Of a stretch of DNA of 60,000 nt, positions 12,120 to 23,400 are shown one piece after another. Position numbers and translations under genes: made by a program. The DNA is taken from the NCBI GenBank assembly GCA_030704615.1, contig CM060731.1:89820756-89880755 (forward strand), read 5' to 3'. This DNA is from Takakia lepidozioides (taxonomy: Eukaryota; Streptophyta; Takakiopsida; Takakiales; Takakiaceae). The stretch's first letter is position 1. Every line of letters starts with the position of its first letter. A model generated the notes under the pieces. That model was given only the letters and a program-made list of their open reading frames with translations. It had not been told where the DNA came from and ran no database searches.

Positions 12120-12290
12120 TGTCGATGGCAGAGTTGACCCAAACTTGGCAGTGGTACCTGCAGGTTTGAGGTGCATGCTCTGTGGGTCTGCCAAAGGGGC
12201 AGCCACCATGCTGGTGTGTGATCGATGCTTAAGAGGTTGGCACATAGGATGCTTGACACCACATCTTGAGAAGGTTCATGTGAGCAATGA
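12120..12290 (+). pseudogene. PHD finger fragment
   Basis: The reading frame encodes GLRCMLCGSAKGAATMLVCD then RCLRGWHIGCLTPHLEK. The Cys-x2-Cys..Cys-x2-Cys..His-x2-Cys spacing is that of a PHD zinc finger, a chromatin-binding module; the last Cys pair is missing. The frame is then lost at about 12,287, exactly where the opposite-strand methyltransferase fragment starts. In related retroelements, as I remember them, a PHD finger lies downstream of the methyltransferase and coiled coil on the same strand. Here it is inverted. Confidence 0.6.
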
Positions 12291-13106
12291 CCATTGTCTG
12301 CTCTATCAGTGACAAGGCCTCATCCTGCCCCATCATCTCATCCTTGAGGACCTCCTTAACCCGAGAAGAATCCCTAACCTCATCCATCACAGCCGCCTTG
12401 GCTGCCAACTCCCTCTGAACCTCGAGCACCTCCCACGTGTGTCATGGATGTCTGCACCCCGTGGTCCTCACCTGCTCGCCCCCACTCACTGCCTGTACCA
12501 TCTCGATAGGCAGAGAGACCATGAACGGAAGTGCACTCTGCACTCTACGTTGCTTAGCCATAGCCAAGCTAATAATCCAGGTCAAGCAATTGAGATCCAT
12601 CGTTGCCCCAACACCTGACGACGTGATGCCTCAGAAAGAGAAGGCACCGCCGTGGTCCCAGTGGAAAAACCCATCGCCCGCTCACGCTCGTCAGCATTAG
12701 GCTCCACTAACTGCTGCAACTGAGCATCCCACAGGAGGCCAGGTCCACTATCCCAAAAAGCATGTGATCCAGGAAAGTTGAGCAGTGTAGGTAGTGTTGC
12801 TCGTGGTTGATCCACCTTGTTGACCACTGCCAAAGGTGAACGGTCATCGTGCCTCACACGCCGAGACTGCCTCCCTGTGTCCAAAATGCTATCCACTATG
12901 AGGTATGTTGGCCGTTGCACCCCATCAAATGCACGCTTGAGCAGTGTAGGTGACATCAAGTTAGTCCACCATAGCCGTGGATGATGAGCCCGTGACCCCA
13001 CTGCAGCTGCATCCAGTAACACTGCTGACCCAAGCCACGACCTGACTTGATGCACACTAGCCATCACCCTGGCCTGAGAATCGCCCAACAATGGCACATT
13101 TTCCAA
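12262..13106 (-). pseudogene. Retroelement-borne cytosine-C5 DNA methyltransferase fragment
   Basis: The frame begins ENVPLLGDSQ (motif VI Glu-Asn-Val of C5 methyltransferases). It continues SWLGSAVLLDAAAVGSRAHHP then RLWWTNL, resembling motif VIII (the Q/S-R-x-R region), then VVNKVDQPRATLPTL and EPNADERERAMGFSTGTTA. A coiled-coil-like stretch (VQRELAAKAAVMDEV) follows at 12,430-12,262 after two frame changes. The N-terminal motifs I-IV, including the catalytic Pro-Cys, should lie between the protease and this piece. Only about 140 bp remain there, so they are deleted. The enzyme would methylate cytosine in DNA; this copy cannot. Recurrent capture of such domains by retrotransposons is established knowledge for charophytes and dinoflagellates. 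Confidence 0.6.
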
Positions 13107-13248
13107 TATGTATGTTGTACGAGACTGCGTCTGTCACAATGGCCTTGGCTCGCATCACTGAGCCATCTGTAGGGTGATTTGGCCGTAGTTAAATAGCCAA
13201 CTCACGCCGTGTCGTGCCCCGAGTCTGCTCCGATCCTCCCAGAGATGT

Positions 13249-13843
13249 CTATATCTGGAAAGGACAAGGCTCTATATCTGCCTCCGTGAGGCCCAAGCCT
13301 GCAATAGCAGCTCTGCCCAACATCAATGGCTGAGCTCCCGAGTCCAACAAGACTCGCAGTGGTTGGTATCTCTTGCCTGCCGGTCCACTCAAACATAAAA
13401 TGTCATCCTGGTTGTCTAACATGACAACCCCAGGGGTCACCATGGCGCACTCAATGGCTGGCCTAGCTGGCAGCTCCACCAAACTTGGCAGCTGCAGCTT
13501 GTCATGGCGCCGCTGTGGCAATCTTGACCCTCACATCCGAGGATCCCTCCATCACTACACCTCCTGCTATCTCCGCAGAAGATGAAGTAACCTCCCCACT
13601 CTCATAGAGTGTAGCTGCCAGTCTGAACACCTCAACTGGTCTTACCCCCGGCGTCGCAATCATGGTAGCCGAGAACAATGGAGCCTGGCACACCGATGTG
13701 GCCACCCCCAGCAGCACATTAGCCTGCGTAGCAGGTAGTGGTGCTGCCCGTGTGGCTCTCCCCAATGGCACAATAATGTCCGCCTCGGTAGCAGTCGGGC
13801 GAGAATTAGGTACCATGGATGGCATCGACATTATCTCTGCCAA
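13249..13843 (-). pseudogene. Retropepsin-like aspartic protease region of the methyltransferase retroelement
   Basis: RVLLDSGAQPLMLGRAAIAG carries the Asp-Ser-Gly catalytic triad of a retroviral-type aspartic protease, followed by LGLTEADIEPCPFQI. The upstream part (13,843-13,502) is low-complexity linker and joins through a frame change near 13,505-13,520. It lies directly downstream of the gag region and upstream of the methyltransferase piece, so all three belong to one minus-strand element. Confidence 0.65.
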
Positions 13844-13968
13844 TGTGAATGATTGAGGCAGCCTAGCCTGACGGCTTGCCTTCCCACGCTATGGATCCAA
13901 TCCACTTCCGCCCCTCGTGGTTCAGGAACTCGTGCTGCTCCTCAAGTCACGGCTGCAGCAGACTCCAT

Positions 13969-15340
13969 CTACACTAGTGGTAGTGTTGTTCCGCACATGA
14001 ATCCCATGCCTCCCATATCTCCTCCCTCAAGAGTAGGAGGTGGACCCTCGGGCCTTGGAGCTGGTACCACCTGAGCTGTGGCCATGGCAGCAAGCCGCTG
14101 CTCTAGCTGCGGAAGCCGGTTGGCCATGCCTTGGTCAACACCCTGACCTCCTTGTCCCTGGCCATGCTGAGCTTGCCCTTGGCCTACACCTCGTGCTTGG
14201 CCACCTCGTCCTCTCAGGGCTGCTCCACCTCGCCTTCGGCCACCATTGTTCACTTGGAACTGGCCTGGGCAACTCAGGATGCAAACCATAACATTAGGCC
14301 TCTCCATGCCCGTGTTTGCCACAATACCCACATTGCAATTGTGGAGGCTGTTTCTGTGCCAAACCATTACCTCCCTCTGGGCAATCCTTCTTGACATGGG
14401 GTCCTCCACATGTCCAGCACACCACATCCGCCCGTTGTTGGCCTGCAAACGAAGGGAGAGACCTCTACATCTGAGATCCTCTCTGTCCTTCCCTGGGCTT
14501 CACCTGAGCCCCCTTATTGCCTTGAGCACGTTGAGGTAGTGGTTGGCTAGGAGCACCACTACCCCATGGTGTCTCCTTAGCAAATCCCACCATGACCACT
14601 CGTTCCTCCACCATGTTGAGCTCTATCCACTCCGCAACTTCTCTGTCCTCACCCCTTGGTAGTTCCTTCTCAACTCTTTGAAGAACTCCACAACAGGGTT
14701 GAAGGCAGACACGGGTACTGGTGCTGGTGTCGCAGTGGCTTGGGTGGACGTCGTAGCTACGGTACCACTAGTCCCACTGCTGCTTGTTGAAGCTGCCGGT
14801 GCAGCTGTAGGTGTAGCCACTGCCCTCGCGGCTCTAGTGCCCCTAGTGATGGAGACATAGTTGGGTGACCAATACATCCTCCACTTCTCGATCTCAACCT
14901 CATGTCCCCGCCTGAACTCATGGTAATCATCCATGGGCGGCCCCTCAAGGTGCTAAAACAGCCCCTTCCATGCCATGAAAGGCGTAAACAGTTGTGGATT
15001 GCGCATTTGCTGCAAGTCACACCAACTATCAAACTCTTGGATAAAGTCATCCAACTCGATGGTGCCCACCGCCCCAGAGTACCTACGTGGCCCCTTGGTA
15101 GCTCCATACATCTCCTCCATTGTGTCCCACAACAATGGCAAGAAAATAACTTGCACCACTGGTGTGAGTCATCCTGATTCACAATCCGAATCAGAACCTT
15201 CCGTAGAAGACACAAGAGGTGAAGGTGGCCTAAACCGCACACCTCGTCTCGTGTACCCACTAGTATCGCTAGTGCTCGAACCGACACTCTCCCCAGCAAC
15301 TAGTGGCACCTCCGTGTTGACAAACTGACACTCAACCGGT
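13969..15340 (-). pseudogene. Gag region of the methyltransferase retroelement, frame-broken
   Basis: Pieces in order are an acidic/Ser-Thr N-terminus (..TRRGVRFRPPSPLVSSTE, about 15,330-15,180), then FIQEFDSWCDLQQMRNPQLF and AWKGLF (15,100-14,953). DDYHEFRRGHEVEIEKWRMY follows (14,934-14,860), then an Ala/Thr/Pro-rich spacer, LRRNYQGV, a Cys/His-rich zinc-knuckle area read in shifted frames (about 14,450-14,290), a Gly/Arg/Gln-rich tract and LPQLEQRLAAMATAQ. The layout is typical of Gag (capsid-like then nucleocapsid). At least three frame changes make it non-functional. No LTR of this element was found. Confidence 0.55.
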
Positions 15341-15984
15341 TTTGATCATGTCCCTAACCCCCTCTCCATAAGGTAACCGGGTAGAGAACCTGTTGCGGCT
15401 TATGGTTTGGAATACTAGGTTCTTAACATAGCCTGCACCTGCACCTGCATCCACCCCAAGCACTCCTATGGTTGGCTGGTCATCACCTCCAACCTCACCA
15501 CAGGAGAAACAATGATGGTCTGACTGGTCATCACCCCAGCCTCACCATCGACAGCACGCTCTAGGACTGGCCGGTGATCAAATCCGAACCAATCACCTAT
15601 AAAAACAATCGCCCACACAAAACTAACATGGCGCACAGTCAAGCATGCAGGTGTGGAGGGGATCCAAACACAAGAAATTAGAATGACAACTCCCCCACAC
15701 CAAAAACAACTCCACGGTGTCACTCCTGCAAGGACACCCCAACCCAAACCTGGACTGCCTCTTGCCTCCACCTACGGAAATGTCTTGGCCTAATGAGAGG
15801 GTGGAAAACTACAAGGAAGAGAAGTTAAAGCAATGCCTAACCCCAGCATGCCCTCATCCCAACACTCTTCCTCTCCTCTCTTTCCTCATTTGCATGACCA
15901 TGGGAATATCATGAAGATACTCCTCAAACTGCCGTCCACGAGCTTCAAAATTTGGCCTTCAAGACCACATGCTAGTCCTCAGGC
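15341..15984. other. No recognised gene
   Basis: Sequence upstream of the minus-strand gag. It may contain that element's leader, but I see no LTR or tRNA primer site. Open frames on the plus strand are not recognisable. Confidence 0.4.
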
Positions 15985-16155
15985 AGTCCACCAGTGCCTC
16001 CACGGATCAGCACAGGCCGTCCACAGGTCAACACGGGCCACCACAGACCAGCACAGGCCTACACAGATCACATGTCAAGTCGTCACAGCCCCACACAGGC
16101 CATAGGTCACAGCCCGTCACAACCTATCACAGCCCCATAGGTCACAGCCGTCAGA
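15985..16155 (+). repeat. CACAGGCC/CACAGCCC minisatellite
   Basis: Short imperfect repeats of (t)cacag(g/c)cc. The stretch agcacaggccgtccaca.gtc, with its continuation through cgggccaccacagacc, is shared almost exactly with 55,108-55,160, so both loci come from one dispersed repeat. Confidence 0.7.
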
Positions 16156-16466
16156 GGGGAGAAATCGAAAGCATGGGACGTCCTGGTTTCTTTCCTGACT
16201 CAGGTAACCACACATCTCTTTACTATCGCTTAAATGTTTTGGTTTTACCAATGGTTTCGATTTCGAGGCTACCTTTGACACTTTGTTTTGTTTTGTGGCC
16301 CAAGTCACAAAAAGGCCCGAGTGGGTGAATGGAAGCCAGCAGGCGTCTGCGACTGACCTTGTGGTGCTTCATGACATTCCAGACGGTTTGCCCGTCCTTG
16401 ATGTGCTCCCTTCAAATGCAACCCGTACCTAGAACAAATCAGATGCCCGTTTCTGGCAGTGGGTTT
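16156..16466 (+). pseudogene. Methyltransferase-like gene, 5' part, split by retrotransposon
   Basis: A first exon piece ends ..VLVSFLTQ|GTAACC (16,202). A second open stretch (about 16,260-16,437) contains ATDLVVLHDIPDGLPVLDVL. The gene at 46.8-47.0 kb has the equivalent SIDIILVDIPDGQEILGLG. One in-frame TAG (16,432) follows, then ..DARFWQW up to the LTR insertion at 16,467. The D-I-P-D-G motif sits where amino-methyltransferases carry D-P-P-Y. The frame resumes on the other side of the 20-kb insertion at 36,779. Confidence 0.5.
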
Positions 16467-16778
16467 TGTCAAGGACGAGAACATGACTGAACACAAACAA
16501 GAGATAAGACTAGAGGTACAAGGCTAGACAAGAAGTCAAGGTCGGCGTGACCGAATGCACGATGAGTAAATAGGAATCAAGACGATCTTTATAACAATGA
16601 ACAAGAGTACAAGATATTGGAACACGACTTGAATACTGGAATGCTGGAAACTGGACTGGAGTACCAGATACTGGAAACTGGGCTAGGGTACTGGGAACTG
16701 GAAACAAGAGTAGCTTGAACTGGTGTTGGCGAGACTGAAGAGTGTCCAGTCTCGCCTCCTATATATACTGGCTACTAA
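16467..16778 (-). repeat. 3' LTR of inner chromovirus, distal part
   Basis: This is the R/U5 side of the LTR, ending TCTCGTCCTTGACA at 16,467. A TATA box (tatatata, about 16,760-16,768, minus strand) lies only about 10 bp from the CACTA insertion. The insertion therefore separates upstream U3 from the core promoter. Confidence 0.85.
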
Positions 16779-17248
16779 CACTACAACAGATTGCGGCTTT
16801 TATGACTCCCATGGTTGCGCAGTCATGACAGATTTATGGCAGAAATGCCATTTGCAGTCGTAAAATGCTTTTGAAGTCATAATGCAGGTCTGGGGAAGGC
16901 GTATATGCGACTGCATGGCTCCGGACTTTGCGCAACACATGTCAAACATGTTTGACCCCGAATATTGGCATGGCAGATATGACTACCAGTCACGGTCATG
17001 GCTACACTGGAATGACGTGTGTATATTGCTAGAAAGACATATGACTTCATGACTCTCACTCTAATGCATTCTGCCAGATCATCACATGGATGAATCACTA
17101 CATGACTGCACGTGTCGACACATGCTTTTCTGGTTATATATATAATATATGAGGATTTATATTTTGAAAAAACGGAGACTCTCACCAATAGAATGAATTT
17201 AAAAAAAACAAAAAAAAACAAAATGCAATTTTTTATTTTTTTTAAACA

Positions 17249-17456
17249 CGTCGGCTGGTAAGTGCACAGTGTGTCGCCTGGTGGTTTGGGGTTCAAACCC
17301 GCTGCCTTATCCCGTGTGTGGGATTGTTCGTGACGGTATGTCTGGGCATTGATCGTCATGTATGTCTTATGGCCCATAAATGAAGGCGGGTGATTTCCCC
17401 CCTTCTCAAGGGCATGTGGTTTCCTTTAAGAAAAGAAAAAAAAAGAAAAAGAAATC
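17249..17456 (+). mobile_element. tRNA-derived SINE-like element
   Basis: The 5' part (tcggctggtaagtgc...) resembles a tRNA-like A-box region. GGTTCAAACCC at 17,290-17,300 matches the Pol III B-box. The body ends in an A-rich tail (aagaaaagaaaaaaaaag.., 17,428-17,456). Upstream sequence is A/T-rich, which is typical of a SINE target. I could not define a target duplication. Confidence 0.5.
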
Positions 17457-17486
17457 AAAGAGGGGCTTTTAGGGTTTACAAAAAGG

Positions 17487-20400
17487 TTATCTCCTGTTAG
17501 TACCATGATTTGGTATTCTTCCTGATGTTTACAAGGTTCTTGGGAGAGTAAGCTTGGTCTTAGTAGGCCGTGTTTCAATCTCTGCCCACTCAGCTGCACC
17601 GTGGTGGTTCTCACTGACCAATCCGACATTACCTAACTACAGACACAAGCAGCACACACTAGAGGTCATCTTGGGTTCATGTTCAGTCAAATCCTCCATG
17701 GGTCATGACACAAGGTCGAGGACAATGTGGTGAGGGCACAGGTTCTTCTTCGACCTATTTCAGCCTGTTTTGCCCTCTCATCAGACCCGGCCCTGAATTT
17801 GAATCACGGAACAGAGCTGGCATGACCTTTTTAAAGATCCTTCAGGAGGGTGCGACAACCGCAATCGCAAAGGGTGGATTTTTCTTAATGTATGATGTGA
17901 AGAAGTTTGTCCATCCTGCAAATGTGGGTTGTTGGCTCCTGTTAGTACCGTGATTTGGTATTCTTCCTGATGTTTACAAGGTTCTTGGGAGAGTTAGCTT
18001 GGTCTTAGCAGGCCGTGTTTCAATCTCTGCCCACTCAGCTGCACCGTGGTGCATGTTCTCACTGACCAATCCGACATTACCTAACTACAGACACAAGCAG
18101 CACACACTAGAGGTCATCTTGGGTTCATGTTCAGTCAAATCCTCCATGGGTCATGACACAAGGTCGAGGACAATGTGGTGAGGGCACCTTCTTCTTCAAC
18201 CTATTTCAGCCTGTTTTGCCCTCTCATCAGACTCGGCCCTGAATTTGAATCATGGAACAGAGCTGGCATGAGCTTTTTAAAGATCCTTTAGGAGGGTGCG
18301 ACAACCGCAATCGCAAAGTGTGGCTTTTTCTTAATGTATGATGTGAAGAAGTTTGTCCATCCTGCAAATGTGGGTTGTTGGCTCCTGTTAGAACCATGAT
18401 TTGATATTCTACCTGATGTTTATAAGGTTCTTGGGAGAGTCAGCTTGGTCTTAGCAGGCTGTGTTTCAATCTCTGCCCACTCAGCTACACCGTGGTGCAT
18501 GTTCTCACTGACCAATCCGACATTACCTAACTAAAGACACAAGCAGCACACACAAGACGTCATCTTGGGTTCATGTTCAGTCAAATCCTCCATGGGTCAT
18601 GACACAAGGTCGAGGACAATGTGGTGAGGGCACCTTCTTCTTCAACCTATTTCAGCCTGTTTTGCCCTCTCATCAGACTCGGCCCTGAATTTGAATCATG
18701 GAACAGAGCTGGCATGAGCTTTTTAAAGATCCTTTAGGAGGGTGCGACAACCGCAATCGCAAAGTGTGGCTTTTTCTTAATGTATGATGTGAAGAAGTTT
18801 GTCCATCCTTCAAATGTGGGTTGTTGGCTCCTGTTAGTACCATGATTTGGTATACTTCCTGATGTTTATAAGGTTCTTGGGAGAGTCAGCTTGGTCTTAG
18901 CAGGCTGTGTTTCAATGTCTGCCTGCTCATCTGCACCGTGGTGCAGGTTCTCACTGACCAATCCGACATTACCTAACTACAGACACAAGCAGCACACACA
19001 AGAGGTCATCTTGGGTTCATGTTCAGTCAAATCCTCCATGGGTCATGACACAAGGTCGAGGACAATGTGGTGAGGGCACAGGTTCTTCTTCGACCTATTT
19101 CAGCCTGTTTTGCCCTCTCATCAGACTCGGCCCTGAATTTGAATCACGGAACAGAGCTGGCATGAGCTTTTTAAAGATCCTTCAGGAGGGTGCGACAACC
19201 GCAATCGCAAAGTGTGGCTTTTTCTTAATGTATGATGTGAAGAAGTTTGTCCATCCTGCAAATGTGGGTTGTTGGCTCCTGTTAGTACCATGATTTGATA
19301 TTCTTCCTGATGTTTATAAGGTTCTTGGGAGAGTCAGCTTGGTCTTAGCAGGCCGTGTTTCAATCTCTGCCCACTCAGCTGCACTGTGGTGCATGTTCTC
19401 ACTGACCAATCCGACATTACCTAACTAAAGACACAAGCAGCGCACACAAGATGTCATCTTGGGTTCATGTTCAGTCAAATCCTCCATCGGTCATGACACA
19501 AGGTCGAGGACAATGTGGTGAGGGCACCTTCTTCTTCGACCTCAGCCTGTTTTGCCCTCTCATCAGACTCGGCCCTGAATTTGAATCATGGAACAGAGCT
19601 GGCATGAGCTTTTTAAAGATCCTTTAGGAGGGTGCGACAACCGCAATCGCAAAGTGTGGCTTTTTCTTAATGTATGATGTGAAGAAGTTTGTCCATCCTG
19701 CAAATGTGGGTTGTTGGCTCAGCTTGGTCTTAGCAGGCTGTGTTTCAATGTCTGCCTGCTCAGCTGCACCGTGGTGCAGGTTCTCACTGACCAATCCGAC
19801 ATTACCTAACTACAGACACAAGCAGCACACACTAGAGGTCATCTTGGGTTCATGTTCAGTCAAATCCTCCATGGGTCATGACACAAGGTCGAGGACAATG
19901 TGGTGAGGGCACAGGTTCTTCTTCGACCTATTTCAGCCTGTTTTGCCCTCTCATTAGACTCGGCCCTGAATTTGAATCATGGAACAGAGCTGGCATGAGC
20001 TTTTTAAAGATCCTTCAGGAGGGTGCGACAACCGCAATCGCAAAGTGTGGCTTTTTTCTTAATGTACGATGTGAGAAGTTTGTCCATCCTGCAAATGTGG
20101 GTTGTTGGCTCCTGTTAGTACCATGATTTGGTATACTCCCTGATATTGATAAGGTTCTTGGGAGAGTCAGCTTGGTCTTAGCAGGCTGTGTTTCAATGTC
20201 TGCCTGCTCAGCTGCACCGTGGTGCAAGTTCTCACTGACCAATCCGACATTACCTGACTACAGACACAAGCATCACACACAAGAGGTCCTTTTGTCGGTC
20301 AAATCATCCATGGGTCATGACACAAGATCAAGGACAGTGTGGTGAGGGCACAGGTTCTTCTTCGACCTATTTCAGCCTGTTTTGCCCTCTCATCAGACTC

Positions 20401-23400
20401 GGCCCTGAATTTGAATCATGGAACAGAGCTGGCATGAGCTTTTTAAAGATCCTTCAGGAGGGTGCGACAACCGCAATCGCAAAGTGTGGCTTTTTCTTAA
20501 TGTATGATGTGAAGAAGTTTGTCCATCCTGCAAATGTGGGTTGTTGGCTCCTGTTAGTACCATGATTTGGTATTCTTCCTGATGTTTACAAGGTTCTTGG
20601 GAGAGTTAGCTTGGTCTTAGCAGGCCGTGTTTCAATCTCTGCCCACTCAGCTGCACCGTGGTGGTTCTCACTGACCAATCCGACATTACCTAACTACAGA
20701 CACAAGCAGCACACACTAGAGGTCATCTTGGGTTCATGTTCAGTCAAATCCTCCATGGGTCATGACACAAGGTCGAGGACAATGTGGTGAGGGCACCTTC
20801 TTCTTCATCCTATTTCAGCCTGTTTTGCCCTTTCATCAGACTCGGCCCTGATTTGAATCATGGAACAGAGCTGGCATGAGCTTTTTAAAGATCCTTCAGG
20901 AGGGTGCGACAACCGCAATCGCAAAGTGTGGCTTTTTCTTAATGTATGATGTGAAGAAGTTTGTCCATCCTGCAAATGTGGGTTGTTGGCTCCTGTTAGT
21001 ACCATGATTTGGTATACTTCCTGATGTTTATAAGGTTCTTGGGAGAGGCAGCTTGGTCTTAGCAGGCTGTGTTTCAATGTCTGCCTGCTCAGCTGCACCG
21101 TGGTGCAGGTTCTCACTCACCAATCCGACATTACCTAACTACAGACACAAGCAGCACACACTAGAGGTCATCTTGGGTTCATGTTCAGTCAAATCCTCCA
21201 TGGGTCATGACACAAGGTCGAGGACAATGTGGTGAGGGCACAGGTTCTTCTTCGACCTATTTCAGCCTGTTTTGCCCTCTCATCAGACTCGGCCCTGAAT
21301 TTGAATCATGGAACAGAGCTGGCATGAGCTTTTTAAAGATCCTTCAGGAGGGTGCGACAACCGCAATCGCAAAGTGTGGCTTTTTCTTAATGTATGATGT
21401 GAAGAAGTTTGTCCATCCTGCAAATGTGGGTTGTTGGCTCCTGTTAGTACCATGATTTGATATTCTTCCTGATGTTTACAAGGTTCTTGGGAGAGTTAGC
21501 TTGGTCTTAGCAGGCCGTGTTTCAATCTCTGCCCACTCAGCTGCACCGTGGTGGTTCTCACTGACCAATCCGACATTACCTAACTACAGACACAAGCAGC
21601 ACACACTAGAGGTCATCTTGGGTTCATGTTCAGTCAAATCCTCCATGGGTCATGACACAAGGTCGAGGACAATGTGGTGAGGGCACCTTCTTCTTCAACC
21701 TATTTCAGCCTGTTTTTCCCTCTCATCAGACTCGGCCCTGAATTTGAATCATGGAACAGAGCTGGCATGAGCTTTTTAAAGATCCTTCAGGAGGGTGCGA
21801 CAACCGCAATCGCAAAGTGTGGCTTTTTCTTAATGTATGATGTGAAGAAGTTTGTCCATCCTGCAAATGTGGGTTGTTGGCTCCTGTTAGTACCATGATT
21901 TGGTATTCTTCCTGATGTTTACAAGGTTCTTGGGAGAGTTAGCTTGGTCTTAGCAGGCCGTGTTTCAATCTCTGCCCACTCAGCTGCACCGTGGTGGTTC
22001 TCACTGACCAATCCGACATTACCTAACTACAGACACAAGCAGCACACACTAGAGGTCATCTTGGGTTCATGTTCAGTCAAATCCTCCATGGGTCATGACA
22101 CAAGGTCGAGGACAATGTGGTGAGGGCACAGGTTCTTCTTCGACCTATTTCAGCCTGTTTTGCCCTCTCATCAGACTCGGCCCTGAATTTGAATCATGGA
22201 ACAGAGCTGGCATGAGCTTTTTAAAGATCCTTCAGGAGGGTGCGACAACCGCAATTGCAAAGTGTGGCTTTTTCTTAATGTATGATGTGAAGAAGTTTGT
22301 CCATCCTGCAAATGTGGGTTGTTGGCTCCTGTTAGTACCATGATTTGATATTCTTCCTGATGTTTATAAGGTTCTTGGGAGAGTCAGCTTGGTCTTAGCA
22401 GGCCGTGTTTCAATCTCTGCCCACTCAGCTGCACCGTGGTGCATGTTTTCACTGACCAATCCGACATTACCTAACTACAGACACAAGCAGCACACACAAG
22501 AGGTCATCTTGGGTTCATGTTCAGTCAAATCCTCCATGGGTCATGACACAAGGTCGAGGACAATGTGGTGAGGGCACCTTCTTCTTCGACCTATTTCAGC
22601 CTGTTTTGCCCTCTCATCAGACTCGGCCCTGAATTTGAATCATGGAACAGAGCTGGCATGAGCTTTTTAAAGATCCTTTAGGAGAGTGCGACAACCGCAA
22701 TCGCAAAGTGTGGCTTTTTCTTTATGTAGGATGTGAAGAAGTTTGTCCATCCTGCAAATGTGGGTTGTTGGGTCCTGTTAGTACCATGATTTGGTATACT
22801 TCCTGATGTTTATAAGGTTCTTGGGAGAGTTAGCTTGGTCTTAGCAGGCTGTGTTTCAATGTCTGCCTGCTCACCTGCACCGTGGTGCAGGTTCTCACTG
22901 ACCAATCCGACATTACCTAACTAAAGACACAAGCACACTAGAGGTCATCACAGTCCCTAGGGTCATGACACAAGGTCGAGTGTGGTGAGGGCACCTTCTT
23001 CTTCGACCTATTTCAGCCTGTTTTGCCCTCTCATCAGACTCGGCCCTGAATTTGAATCATGGAACAGAGCTGGCATGAGCTTTTTAAATCCTTCAGGAGG
23101 ATGCGACAACCGCAATCGCAAAGTGTGGCTTTTTTCTTAATGTACGATGTGAGAAGTTTGTCCATCATGCAAATGTGGGTTGTTGGCTCCTGGTATTACC
23201 AGGATTTGGTATACTTCCTGATGTTTATAAGGTTCTTGGGAGAGTCAGCTTGGTCTTAGCAGGCTGTGTTTCAATGTCTGCCTGCTCAGCTGCACCGTGG
23301 TGCAGGTTCTCACTGACCAATCCGACATTACCTGACTACAGACACAAGCATCACACACAAGAGGTCCTTTTGTCGGTCAAATCATCCATGGGTCATGACA

